Under the pieces are notes generated by a model, which saw nothing but the letters and a program-made list of their open reading frames with translations, searched no databases and was not told the origin of the DNA. From positions 124,001 through 188,000 of the forward strand of contig NZ_FOKG01000013.1 of the NCBI RefSeq assembly GCF_900111885.1: a DNA stretch of 64,000 nucleotides. The letters run 5' to 3'. This document shows, piece by piece, positions 16,943 to 25,118 of this stretch (within the stretch, counting starts at the first letter, position 1; every line of letters starts with the position of its first letter). The DNA comes from Amycolatopsis marina (GTDB taxonomy: Bacteria > Actinomycetota > Actinomycetes > Mycobacteriales > Pseudonocardiaceae). The translations under genes were made by a program, and so were the position numbers.

Positions 16943-17028
16943 TCGAACTCCCCCAGGAGTGAAGTGGAAGGGCCCGGCACCCATCGTGGATGGTGGAGTG
17001 CCGGGCCCGTGGGTTCGGCTGTGCGTGA

Positions 17029-19143
17029 TCAGGTGCGGTAGTCCCACGTCCGGCCCGTCGCCGGATCGTGGTCGATGTTGCCGTGCTGGAACGTGCTACG
17101 CCGCAGATTGCCCACCGCGTGCTCGTCCGCGGTCGGGAATCCGAGGTACGACCGTTCCCAGCCGAGCGACTCCCACTTGGTGCGAATCGCGCCGTACACC
17201 AAATGCGCGCCGGTCGCCTCGCTCCAGTAGATCGACGCACCGCGCTCGAAGTGGTTGAACGCCCCTGGCGAGTTCGGCGTGCCTGTCGAGTCGTTCACCG
17301 GCAGCAGCCACTTGTGCCCGCCGACCGAGCGGTACTTGGTGAGGATCGGCCCCCACACGTTGTGCACGCCGGTCGCCTCGCTCCAGTACGCCCGCGAGTT
17401 GGCGAAGTCGCGGTACCGCACGGCGCCGTCAACGACCTCGGTGGCCTTCGGGTCGCCGACGAAGGCCCGCCACTTGTCGTCGTTGTACCAGCGCAGCATG
17501 ATCTTCGTGGTGACAACCGGGTCAGGGCCGACGACCTTCCAGGAAGCGTCCGTCTTGTACAGATGGGCGTTCCCGTCCCAGGTGAACTTCCCGCTGTCGT
17601 TGGCCGCGTACAGCGCCGCGCCGTAGTGTCGCAGGAACCGGCCTGGCAACGCCTTGGACTCCAACGACACGTCGGAACCCGAAAGGCCCGCACGCGGGCA
17701 CCACGTGGCGTCCAATTTGAACTGGTCGCTGCCGTCGCTGGCATGCAACTTGACCCGGTAGTCCTGCTGGCGCAGGTAACTCCCCACACGAGTGGCGGAT
17801 TCGAACGAGTAGCAGTTCGCGTCGGCAAGGCCTGACACGACCTTCCAGGTAGCCTCGCCGAGTGGTGCCTCTCCCGCCGTCCCCTGGGTGCCGGTGGTGA
17901 TCCAGGCGTCGCCCCCGCCGGAGCGGACGTGCCAGCCCTTGACCGACGGCGTCGTGGTCATCAGCGCCTGTTCGAGCACGCTGTACTGCGTCTCGGACAG
18001 GAACTTCGTCACCGCGGCGGGTCCGGCGGCCAGCGCGGCGTTCGCGGCGGCCACCAGACGCGGGCGGACCCGGCCTGCTTCCGCCTTCGCCTTGATCTCA
18101 CGCACCTTCTGCCGGTCGGCCTCCTCGCGCGCCGCCTTTTCCCTGGCGGCGTCGCGATCGTCGGCGGCGTAGATGCCGGTGCCGATGAACGTCGCCCAGT
18201 CGACCGGATCGGTGCTGCGCAGGGCCGCGTCCGCGGCCTCGGCGACCTCGGCATGCCGCGGATCCGCCAGCTGCGGCGTGGCCAGAAGCTGGCGGATGAA
18301 GTCGTCGTCGGACAGCACCAGCCAGCCTTCGGGCGCCACGATCGCGAGCACCGCTGCGGCGTTCTTCTTGGCCTGCTTGGCGGCCAGCTCGCGCGCCTTC
18401 TCTTCGCTCTCCTCGCGCGCCTTCTCGATCGCGTCGGCCTGGTCCTGCAGGTGCAGGTCGAAGATCGTGGTGGTGATGAAGGTCCTCCATGCGGTCGCAT
18501 CGCCGCCCCACGCGGTGGCCGCGCCCTCCCTCACCTTGGGCCCGGTCGAACGCCGCCAAACCTGGTAGACGAAGTTCTGGTCGTTGCCGTCCAGCATTGC
18601 GGCATCGGCCGGGATCTCGGCGAAGGCCGCCGCCTTCTGCCGGGCCTCCCTGGCGAGACGGGCCTCCTCCACGCGCCGGGCGTACTCGATGTGGTCGCGA
18701 TCGACGAATTCATGAACACCGGTGCGAATGAACGCGGTCGCGTCCGGCGCGTCCGGCGCGTCCACCGCGATCCGGTAGACCCGGTATGCCTCTGCTCTGG
18801 TCAACGGGTACTTGTCCGGGTTGATCCGGTCGTAGACCTTGAAGACGAAGTTCTTGTCACTGAGCATCAGCCACTCGTCGGTGGCTTCACCGACCTCGAT
18901 CGCCCGGACCGCACGGACCTTCTCCACCTCGGTCGACTCGGGGACCGAGGTGGTGGCCGGGTCGGGAACCTCCTGGGGGACAACGGGTGCGCCCACTGTG
19001 GCCCGCTCACCCAACCCGGTGGCCGACGATGGTGGCAGACTCCCCTCCGGTGTCTCCGCGTGCGCCACGACTGGCGCGGCCAGGCACGCGAGGACGGCCA
19101 TCACCGTCACACCGCGAACTAGTCGTCTTTTGTAGACAGACAT
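17029..19143 (-). CDS. Secreted ALF-repeat protein with AbfB-like and LGFP repeats
   Basis: A 704-residue exported protein with an N-terminal signal peptide (GVTVMAVLACLAAPVVAHAE). Residues about 80-420 hold ALF-type helical repeats (ATAFIRTGVHEFVDRDHI, AWRTFITTTIFDLHLQ, DWATFIGTGIYAADDRDAA). About 420-540 is AbfB-like (YSFESATRVGSYLRQQDYRV, KALPGRFLRHYGAALY), a fold that binds arabinofuranose in known enzymes. The C-terminus has LGFP-type repeats (GAFNHFERGASIYWSEATGA, SYLGFPTADEHAV) used by actinobacteria for cell-wall anchoring. It lacks a Hint or toxin domain. Position 86 bases before the toxin suggests an accessory surface or delivery protein. Confidence 0.85.
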   Translation of the reverse strand: MSVYKRRLVRGVTVMAVLACLAAPVVAHAETPEGSLPPSSATGLGERATVGAPVVPQEVPDPATTSVPESTEVEKVRAVRAIEVGEATDEWLMLSDKNFVFKVYDRINPDKYPLTRAEAYRVYRIAVDAPDAPDATAFIRTGVHEFVDRDHIEYARRVEEARLAREARQKAAAFAEIPADAAMLDGNDQNFVYQVWRRSTGPKVREGAATAWGGDATAWRTFITTTIFDLHLQDQADAIEKAREESEEKARELAAKQAKKNAAAVLAIVAPEGWLVLSDDDFIRQLLATPQLADPRHAEVAEAADAALRSTDPVDWATFIGTGIYAADDRDAAREKAAREEADRQKVREIKAKAEAGRVRPRLVAAANAALAAGPAAVTKFLSETQYSVLEQALMTTTPSVKGWHVRSGGGDAWITTGTQGTAGEAPLGEATWKVVSGLADANCYSFESATRVGSYLRQQDYRVKLHASDGSDQFKLDATWCPRAGLSGSDVSLESKALPGRFLRHYGAALYAANDSGKFTWDGNAHLYKTDASWKVVGPDPVVTTKIMLRWYNDDKWRAFVGDPKATEVVDGAVRYRDFANSRAYWSEATGVHNVWGPILTKYRSVGGHKWLLPVNDSTGTPNSPGAFNHFERGASIYWSEATGAHLVYGAIRTKWESLGWERSYLGFPTADEHAVGNLRRSTFQHGNIDHDPATGRTWDYRT

Positions 19144-19184
19144 GCTTCACATCCCCTGTGTCTTCCCAACGATCGACCCAGCTT

Positions 19185-20240
19185 TCAGGCCTGATTCTGA
19201 ACTCGCTGCTCAGCTTCCCTGGATTGCCGCAGCACGGACTCCCAGTAGGCCGCCTGCTGGGCGGCGGCATTCCGTTCGGCCAGCCAGGCCGTCTCCGATT
19301 CGCCGGCTGGGTCGAGGATCGCGGCCCAGTTGGGGCCTTCCGCTGCCGTCGCCGCGGCCAACACCGCACGCCAGTTCTCGGCCTGGCGCAGGGCGAACTC
19401 CTCCGCGTCGGTCCACCCCGAGCGAGCGGGCCCGGTGTGCTCGCCGACCTGCCGCCACGCCTGCACAGCGGTGGTCTTGGCCTGCTCCTTGGCTTCCTCT
19501 CCCGCCTCGCGCGCTGCCTGCTCCGCGGCCTGCGCGTCGGCGATGAGCCGTGTGAGCGTCGCTCGCCAGGCCATGTTGTCGTGCGCGTGGCGCATCCGGA
19601 AGACCTCCAGATCCAGCCGGGCGCCGGTGGCCCATCCGTAGGCGAAGAACTCGACCAGATCGTCCTCGGTCGCGCCCTCCCGGACGGCGTGGGAGGCCGA
19701 CAACCGGACCTGTTCACCCGGGTCGTCGGTGGACAGCAGCCGGACATAATCCCAGTCCGCCTGGACCAGGGCCCGTTCCTGCTCGCCCACCGCATCGCGG
19801 TATTCACGGTCCCGTGTCCGCGCGTCTTCATAGCCACTGCGTACGAACAGTTCGCGCTCGGAGTCGGTCGCATTGCGTCCCAGCAGGCGCCCTGCTTCCG
19901 CGTGCACCTCGGGCGAGTACTCGGCCGTGGTCGTCTCGTACACCCGCCGGATGAAGTCGAGATTGCGCGACCGGCGTTCCTGCGCCCGGCTCACCGCGTA
20001 GTCGTAGCCGGAGTCGATGAAAGCATCGATGGCGGCGTCGGGAGCGCTGCTGATCAGCGCCGACCACGCGGCCGTCCGGACCGTGCTGTACGGGTGAGCA
20101 CTGGCCAGGTAGCGCACCCACACCCAGTCGGCGGACGGCTCGTCGGCGACAGGCGCCGCGACCGCAGGTGTCGCCACGGCCCCGGCCAGAGCGAAGAACA
20201 AACAGAAAGTGGACAGCACAAACCGTTTAACCGCCGACAA
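19185..20240 (-). CDS. Secreted ALF-repeat protein
   Basis: A 351-residue exported protein with signal peptide (FVLSTFCLFFALAGAVATPA) and repeated helical units of ALF type: AIDAFIDSGYDYAVSRAQ (about 70-87), ELFVRSGYEDARTRDREY, LVEFFAYGWATGARLDL. It ends in a charged coiled coil without catalytic domain. It is the first gene of the four-gene ALF locus, 41 bases before the next. ALF repeats are known from actinobacterial polymorphic toxins; a toxin-free ALF protein could be a structural partner. ATG 20240 begins the basic n-region of the signal peptide. Confidence 0.82.
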   Translation of the reverse strand: MSAVKRFVLSTFCLFFALAGAVATPAVAAPVADEPSADWVWVRYLASAHPYSTVRTAAWSALISSAPDAAIDAFIDSGYDYAVSRAQERRSRNLDFIRRVYETTTAEYSPEVHAEAGRLLGRNATDSERELFVRSGYEDARTRDREYRDAVGEQERALVQADWDYVRLLSTDDPGEQVRLSASHAVREGATEDDLVEFFAYGWATGARLDLEVFRMRHAHDNMAWRATLTRLIADAQAAEQAAREAGEEAKEQAKTTAVQAWRQVGEHTGPARSGWTDAEEFALRQAENWRAVLAAATAAEGPNWAAILDPAGESETAWLAERNAAAQQAAYWESVLRQSREAEQRVQNQA

Positions 20241-20423
20241 GATCGGCCTCCCCAGTTTCCCCCAGGAGCCGGCACAACCAGCTCTCCTGCCGAGAAATTA
20301 GCGGAACGGCTGAACCTCGCACAAGCGAGCGAGCGAAGAATGGGCCATTCAGCGCATCGATCGCATCGGCGGGACCGCGCGGCGACACCATCTCACTTCC
20401 ACGGTGGCGTTCCTCCGCTCATC

Positions 20424-21080
20424 TCACGTGGTCACGCCCATGGTGATCTCGGCAAGGTATCCGCTCACCGGGTCGCCGGTCAGCGCGAGCAGCGACCGCG
20501 GGCCGCCGCGGGGGAACAGGAAATCACCGTCGTTGTCGATTCGCGCCTCGGTTCGTTCCACGTAAGGGGGGATCGCCGCGACGGCGGCGATCACCTCTTC
20601 CGCGAAGTACAGCTGGCCGGTGTGGATCTCGTCGCCACCGAGGTGCACCTTGACGTGAATGTGGACCGTGCGGTTGTCGTACCAGCCGGGAAAGACTGTC
20701 GAAAACGTGGCGACACCGGCCTGGTCAGTGTGCTGAATTCCCCGCAGGAATCGGCTTTCGTCACCATCCCGCACTCCGGAGTAGACACCGTGCGCGTCCG
20801 CATGCCAGATGTCGACCACGGCGTCCTGTAGCGGAGCACAGGACGATGCGTTGACGACCGTGACACGCAGTTCGACCGGTACGCCAGGACGTCCCTCACG
20901 AATATCGCGCCGCTCCAGCGCCGTATCCACGTAATACGGCCCCTCGGTGCCCTCTGGCGTCAGGACACAACTCGGAACCGGTCGGCCGTTCGGGGCTTCG
21001 GTGGAGCCGCATCCCACTGTCGCCAACCCGAGTCCCATCGCGGCCAGCACGGTTCTGCGGTTCGGCTTCGTCCGGCTCAT
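20424..21080 (-). CDS. Intradiol ring-cleavage dioxygenase-like lipoprotein
   Basis: A 218-residue exported protein related to protocatechuate 3,4-dioxygenase. The N-terminus RRTVLAAMGLGLATVGCGS combines a twin-arginine signal with a lipobox Cys at about 24, so it should be membrane-tethered outside the cell. The intradiol core is present: VDIWHADAHGVYSG supplies a Tyr ligand, and FPGWYDNRTVHIHVKV holds the second Tyr and the His-x-His pair that bind Fe(III). Extracytoplasmic members act on unknown aromatic compounds. ATG 21080 overlaps the upstream DoxX stop (ATGA), so the two are coupled. Confidence 0.88.
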   Translation of the reverse strand: MSRTKPNRRTVLAAMGLGLATVGCGSTEAPNGRPVPSCVLTPEGTEGPYYVDTALERRDIREGRPGVPVELRVTVVNASSCAPLQDAVVDIWHADAHGVYSGVRDGDESRFLRGIQHTDQAGVATFSTVFPGWYDNRTVHIHVKVHLGGDEIHTGQLYFAEEVIAAVAAIPPYVERTEARIDNDGDFLFPRGGPRSLLALTGDPVSGYLAEITMGVTT

Positions 21081-21547
21081 ACCCGCACCCGCTCGGCAAC
21101 GGGGGCGCGCGGTCCCAGCCGACTGACGAGGGCGTCGACACTGTAGCGACCAGGACCGGTGACGGCGAGCACGACACAGGCCACTGCCAGCACGAGTACC
21201 AGTTCGAAGCCACCGTTCTCCACGAAGATCCCGTAGGACACATGGATGAACGACAACGCGCCGAGCATCAGACCGGCAAGCGCCATGGCGACAAGACGGG
21301 TGAGGCCCCCCAGTGCGAGTAGCGGGCCGCCGATCAACTCGACGTACACGGTGAACGGTCCGGCGATCTCCGGCAGCGGAATTCCCGATTCCCGTTGCAT
21401 TTCGACAACCCCGGAGACCCCGAGATTCCGCAAAGCGTCCAAGCCGTGCGCGAAGAAGACGACGGCGAGTGACAGCCGGGACAGGAGAACGGCACAGTCG
21501 GTGAGTGTGCCGGGGGGACGCTTGGTGAGCAGTTCCGAAGCGCGCAT
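21077..21547 (-). CDS. DoxX-family membrane protein
   Basis: A 156-residue protein with four TM helices and the DoxX/DoxD outline (LLSRLSLAVVFFAHGLDALR, then GPFTVYVELIGGPLLALGGL and MLGALSFIHVSYGIF). DoxX proteins act in small redox complexes or thiol stress defence in other bacteria. It is translationally coupled to the exported intradiol dioxygenase-like protein, which suggests a joint oxidative role at the membrane. ATG 21547 is chosen for GGAGGT six bases upstream; an in-frame GTG further upstream overlaps that ribosome site. Confidence 0.88.
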   Translation of the reverse strand: MRASELLTKRPPGTLTDCAVLLSRLSLAVVFFAHGLDALRNLGVSGVVEMQRESGIPLPEIAGPFTVYVELIGGPLLALGGLTRLVAMALAGLMLGALSFIHVSYGIFVENGGFELVLVLAVACVVLAVTGPGRYSVDALVSRLGPRAPVAERVRV

Positions 21548-21596
21548 GGCTACCTCCACATGGAAGATGAACTTGTCTACAAAGGATGGTCTTGCG

Positions 21597-22670
21597 TCAG
21601 CCGCGTGGGCCGCTTGACGGCCGAACGCCGATCAGGTCTCCATAGCCGGCCAGGCCCATTATCTCGTTCTGAACTCGCTGATGTACCGCGTTCACCTCGG
21701 TGAGCAGTTCGGTGTCCGCGCCGACGAGGGTGCGCAGCGGTCGTCGTCCGGCAGGCATCTGTGCCAGTCGGACGACGGCGTCGGCCACCTCCTGCGGAAC
21801 CGGGCCCGACGGCTCCTGGAGTTCGTTCTCCACCCGGTCGGCGAGATCGCCGTACTCGGCACGCCGACGCGCGTCATCCCGGGAAAGCCGGCGAAGATAG
21901 TCTCGGTAGAGAATCCTGGCGTTGTCGATCAGGTCTGTCGGGTACGCGCCCGGTTCGACGATGACGACGTCCACCCCGCTCTGCGACAGCTCGTACCGGC
22001 TGACCTCGGCCATCGCCTCCATCGCCCACTTCGCTCCGTTGTAGGCGCCCTGGAACGGAAAAGCGATCCGGCCGACGCCGGACGTCAGCTGCACGATCAG
22101 TCCTTCACCCTGGCTGCGCATCGCGGGCAGGACAGCGCGGTTCATCCGCAACTGACCGAAGACATCGGTCTCGAACACCTCCTGAACCTGCTCGATGGTC
22201 ATCGTCTCCAGCAGTGCCGGATAGAAGATCCCGGCGTTGTTCACCAGCAGGTCGATGTGGCCCGCGCGCCGAAGCACGCGCCGCACTCCCGAATCCACCG
22301 AGCGCTCGTCGCGTACGTCGATCTCGACGACCTCCAGCGCAAGGCCCTCGCCGCGGGCAGCGCGCCGGAGTACACCCGCGGGGGCCGCGTTCTGCCGATG
22401 TGGGTGCCGCATCGAGGCGTAGACCTCGTAGCCGGTGCGCGCCAGCGTGAGCGCGATGAGCCTGCCGAAACCACTGCTGGTTCCGGTGATCAGTGCGACC
22501 TTGCCGTCCACCCCCTTCGGGTCCCGCGCGTGCGCCTCCTCCGCCGCCGCACCAGTCGACAGGACAGCCGCGGCACCAAGGGCGCCGATTCCGCCGATGA
22601 CGGTTCGGCGAGTGATGTTGCTCGGCCCGGTGTCGGGCACCGGACCTGCCTCTTCGCTGTCGATGATCAA
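21597..22670 (-). CDS. SDR-family oxidoreductase with N-terminal Tat-like signal
   Basis: A short-chain dehydrogenase of about 357 residues. The Rossmann motif is TGTSSGFG, followed by NNAG (VNNAGIFYPALLETM), the catalytic Ser in LTSGVGRIAF and the Tyr-x3-Lys in YNGAKWAMEAMAE. Before the Rossmann fold lies ITRRTVIGGIGALGAAAVLS, a twin-arginine-like export signal, unusual for a cofactor-bound SDR. GGAGG precedes the TTG at 22670 by five bases, so I use it; GTG 22673 is too close. It is divergent from a MarR gene and shares its operator region. Substrate unknown. Confidence 0.85.
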   Translation of the reverse strand: MIIDSEEAGPVPDTGPSNITRRTVIGGIGALGAAAVLSTGAAAEEAHARDPKGVDGKVALITGTSSGFGRLIALTLARTGYEVYASMRHPHRQNAAPAGVLRRAARGEGLALEVVEIDVRDERSVDSGVRRVLRRAGHIDLLVNNAGIFYPALLETMTIEQVQEVFETDVFGQLRMNRAVLPAMRSQGEGLIVQLTSGVGRIAFPFQGAYNGAKWAMEAMAEVSRYELSQSGVDVVIVEPGAYPTDLIDNARILYRDYLRRLSRDDARRRAEYGDLADRVENELQEPSGPVPQEVADAVVRLAQMPAGRRPLRTLVGADTELLTEVNAVHQRVQNEIMGLAGYGDLIGVRPSSGPRG

Positions 22671-22680
22671 CACGACCTCC

Positions 22681-22737
22681 AAGTAGTTGCATGACTGAAT
22701 AGTTTCGTATCCCTACCGTGGCATGTTGCAACTATTT
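22681..22737. promoter_or_regulatory. Probable MarR operator between SDR and marR genes
   Basis: AAGTAGTTGCA (22681-22691) and TGCAACTATTT (22727-22737) form an inverted repeat with one mismatch; the second arm contains the perfect palindrome GTTGCAAC (22726-22733). The elements overlap the -35 area of the marR promoter and the leader of the SDR gene, suiting repression in both directions. Confidence 0.55.
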
Positions 22738-22746
22738 GCGTGAAGC

Positions 22747-22752
22747 TACAGT
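22747..22752 (+). promoter_or_regulatory. Leaderless promoter -10 box of marR
   Basis: TACAGT six bases before ATG 22759, with no ribosome site; transcription would begin at the start codon. TTGCAA at 22726-22731 is a possible -35, 15 bases away, and lies inside the operator. Confidence 0.55.
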
Positions 22753-22758
22753 GTGGCC

Positions 22759-23211
22759 ATGGCCGAAAAGACACCCCGACCGCCGTCATTGCTGGCTCAG
22801 CCGTCCTACCTGGCTTCACAGGTGTCGAAGTTCGGCCGGCGCCAGTTGGAGGCCGAGCTGGCGGAACACGAACTGCTGCTCGGGCACCAGGCCATCCTCA
22901 GCGCCCTCGACGACTTCGGCTCGCTTTCGCAGCAGGAGCTGGCGGATGCGCTCGACTTCGACAAGAGCCACCTGGTGGGCAGGCTCGACCTCCTGGTGCG
23001 CCGCGGCCTCGTCAGCCGGGCACAGGACCCGAGCGACCGACGCCGCAACAACATCACGCTCACCCCGGCCGGCCGGTCGCTCATGGACACACTGCGACCG
23101 ATAGCCGTCGAGTCACAGCAGGGCTTCCTCGACGCGCTTTCCCAGACTGAGCGGGCCACCCTCATCGCCCTGCTCCAGCGGGTGCTGGCCGCCAACGACG
23201 CCGTTCGCTGA
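22759..23211 (+). CDS. MarR-family transcriptional regulator
   Basis: A 150-residue winged-helix regulator. The DNA-binding core is LSQQELADALDFDKSHLVGR, the wing follows in RRGLVSRAQDPSDRRRNNIT, and the ends form the dimerisation helices. MarR proteins release DNA on binding phenolic or other small ligands. It is divergent from the SDR gene and probably represses both through the intergenic palindromes. ATG 22759 is supported by a -10 box six bases upstream; a GTG two codons earlier is possible. Confidence 0.92.
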   Translation: MAEKTPRPPSLLAQPSYLASQVSKFGRRQLEAELAEHELLLGHQAILSALDDFGSLSQQELADALDFDKSHLVGRLDLLVRRGLVSRAQDPSDRRRNNITLTPAGRSLMDTLRPIAVESQQGFLDALSQTERATLIALLQRVLAANDAVR

Positions 23212-23237
23212 CTGCCACATCGGCCTGCGTGAATGGC

Positions 23238-23243
23238 TAACGT
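23238..23243 (+). promoter_or_regulatory. Leaderless promoter -10 box for the AlkZ-like gene
   Basis: TAACGT six bases before ATG 23250 and no ribosome site, the same geometry as at 22747 and 62207. Confidence 0.5.
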
Positions 23244-23249
23244 GTGTGC

Positions 23250-24374
23250 ATGACCGTGCTTGACAGTCGAACGCTCAACCGAGCTCTACTCGCACGCCAG
23301 TTGTTGCTGCGCAGGCAAGCCATGCCGGTCTTCGACGCACTCGAGCACCTGGTGGGACTGCAGGCGCAGGAGCCGCTGGAGCCGTACGTCGGCCTGTGGA
23401 GCCGCTTGACGGCGTTCGACCCCGCTGAACTCGTCGAGTTGCTGGAGCAGCGCAGGGCCGTCCGCACACTGCTGATGCGCCGCACCCTGCACCTGGTCAC
23501 CGACCGCGACTGCCTCCTACTGCGCCCGGTGCACCAGTCGCTGCTGGTCGCACGGATGTGGTCCACGCTACGCCGCCGCCTGCCAGGGGTTGACCTCGAC
23601 GAACTGGCCCGCTTGGGCACACCGCTCTTCCAGGAACAACCCCGCACGGTGTCCGACGCGGGGCGCGACCTTGTCGACCGCTGGCCCGGCGCGACTGCCC
23701 GCGATCTCGGCGACGCGCTCAGCTCGCTGGTGCCACTCGTGCAGGTGCCACCACGCGGCGTCTGGGGCAAGAAAGGGCCTGCACAAAACATCACCATCGA
23801 GACCTGGTTGGGCAGCCCGCCTGGGCCGGAGTCGTCATCTGCGGTGGACACGCTGATCCTGCGGTACCTCGCCGCCTACGGACCCGCTGCCAGCGCCGAC
23901 ATCCGGGCCTGGTCCGGTCTGAGCGGACTGCGCGAGGCCGTGCAGCGGCTACGGCCTCGGCTGCGCTCGTTCCGTGACTCCCGTGGGCGGGAACTGCTGG
24001 ACGTGCCGGACGGTCCGCTGCCCGACCCGGACACCCCGGCACCGCCACGCTTCCTGCCCGCGTTCGACAACGCCGTTCTCGCCTACGACGACCGGAGCCG
24101 GATCATCGACACCGAGCACCGCGGGCTCAGCGTCGAAGGTGCCCGGTTCTTGCTCGTCGACGGCCGGGTCGCCGGCACCTGGGCCGTCTCGACGAAGAGC
24201 GACGTCGCACTGCTGCGGATCACGCTGTTGTCCCCGCTGGCACGTCAGGACCGTGACGCGGTGGTGGCCGAGGGAGAGAGCTTGCTCAACCTACTCGGCG
24301 ACAGCGCGAGCAACCGGCGCGTCGAGGTCATGGAGCATGGAGTCGGTCGAGGATTCTCGCCAGCCCGTCGATGA
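23250..24374 (+). CDS. Winged-helix protein of the HTH_42/AlkZ-like DNA glycosylase family
   Basis: A 374-residue protein of the HTH_42 family (YcaQ/AlkZ group). It starts TVLDSRTLNRALLARQLLL and has LVGLQAQEPLEPYVGLWSRL, in which QAQ is placed like the catalytic QxQ/QxD motif of AlkZ and YcaQ, enzymes that unhook interstrand DNA crosslinks or remove bulky lesions. A later winged-helix segment (LILRYLAAYGPAASADIRAW) and a C-terminal beta domain (TWAVSTKSDVALLRITLL) complete the family layout. No natural-product genes are close, so a general alkylation-repair role is more likely than self-resistance. The 3' end overlaps the convergent TetR gene by 47 bases. Confidence 0.82.
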   Translation: MTVLDSRTLNRALLARQLLLRRQAMPVFDALEHLVGLQAQEPLEPYVGLWSRLTAFDPAELVELLEQRRAVRTLLMRRTLHLVTDRDCLLLRPVHQSLLVARMWSTLRRRLPGVDLDELARLGTPLFQEQPRTVSDAGRDLVDRWPGATARDLGDALSSLVPLVQVPPRGVWGKKGPAQNITIETWLGSPPGPESSSAVDTLILRYLAAYGPAASADIRAWSGLSGLREAVQRLRPRLRSFRDSRGRELLDVPDGPLPDPDTPAPPRFLPAFDNAVLAYDDRSRIIDTEHRGLSVEGARFLLVDGRVAGTWAVSTKSDVALLRITLLSPLARQDRDAVVAEGESLLNLLGDSASNRRVEVMEHGVGRGFSPARR

Positions 24375-25023
24375 CCAGGTCGAGCCCGAACGAAAACTCG
24401 TCCCCGTACGCGTAGCCCGGCTTCAGCGCGTGGCCTGTGATCATCTCGGTCAGATGCGGGTACGCATCCGCAGGCATCCGGGAAGCGATCGACTCCGCGA
24501 TGTCCTCGACCTCCTCCGAGGTGTCGAACGGCAGACTCGACTCCTGCAGAACGAAGCCATAGATGTAGCTGTCGAGAGCCGAGAACGCGTGTGCGGCCAT
24601 CGCGATCGAGAACCCAGCACTCCGAAGGCAGCCGATCACCCGGTCGTGATGACGCAACGTCGCCGGCCCCGGGTTGCGCCGGGAGTCCAGCAATCCCAGT
24701 GCCCAAGGGTGACGCGAGAGCACAGCACGGGCGGAGAACGCCCGGCTGCGCATGGCGGCCTTCCAGTCGACCGGACGCGCAGCCGCCGAGTCAGGCAGTT
24801 CGATCTCGCCGAAGATCAGGTCGACGATGCCGTCGAGGATCTCGTCCTTGTTGGCCACGTGGTGATACAGCGACATCGCCTCGACGCCGAGCTCCTCGGC
24901 CACCTTCCGCATGGTCACCGATGCGACACCGCGCTCGTCCGCCACGCGCACCGCGCCGGAAAGGACCCGGTCCCTGCTCAACGGGGTACGGGGCCGCGCC
25001 TGCCGTTTCGGGTTCGATGTCAC
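24328..25023 (-). CDS. TetR/AcrR-family regulator
   Basis: A 231-residue repressor with an HTH in residues about 12-60 (RVLSGAVRVADERGVASVTM, then VAEELGVEAMSLYHHVANKD) and a TetR_C-type ligand domain (AFSALDSYIYGFVLQESSLP). An ATG at 25056 is open in frame but lies inside operator 25047-25062; GTG 25023 has GGGAGAG about six bases upstream and leaves a normal N-terminus, so I prefer it. Divergent from the oxidoreductase gene at 25119, with twin operators between; it should repress itself and that gene. Confidence 0.9.
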   Translation of the reverse strand: MTSNPKRQARPRTPLSRDRVLSGAVRVADERGVASVTMRKVAEELGVEAMSLYHHVANKDEILDGIVDLIFGEIELPDSAAARPVDWKAAMRSRAFSARAVLSRHPWALGLLDSRRNPGPATLRHHDRVIGCLRSAGFSIAMAAHAFSALDSYIYGFVLQESSLPFDTSEEVEDIAESIASRMPADAYPHLTEMITGHALKPGYAYGDEFSFGLDLVIDGLARILDRLHAP

Positions 25024-25046
25024 CTGTGCTCTCCCTGGGTTGACTG

Positions 25047-25062
25047 CCTTACGCATGTAAGG
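25047..25062. promoter_or_regulatory. TetR operator 1
   Basis: Perfect inverted repeat CCTTAC-GCAT-GTAAGG, 24 bases upstream of the TetR start. Same half-sites as operator 2, centre-to-centre 32 bases (about three helical turns). Confidence 0.8.
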
Positions 25063-25078
25063 ATAACCTCCACTTCTG

Positions 25079-25094
25079 CCTTACACTCGTAAGG
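25079..25094. promoter_or_regulatory. TetR operator 2
   Basis: Perfect inverted repeat CCTTAC-ACTC-GTAAGG, 25 bases upstream of the oxidoreductase start; identical half-sites to operator 1 with a different 4-base centre, so the six-base arms define recognition. Confidence 0.8.
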
Positions 25095-25118
25095 CTCTGT
25101 CAGGTGAAGGACATGAGC

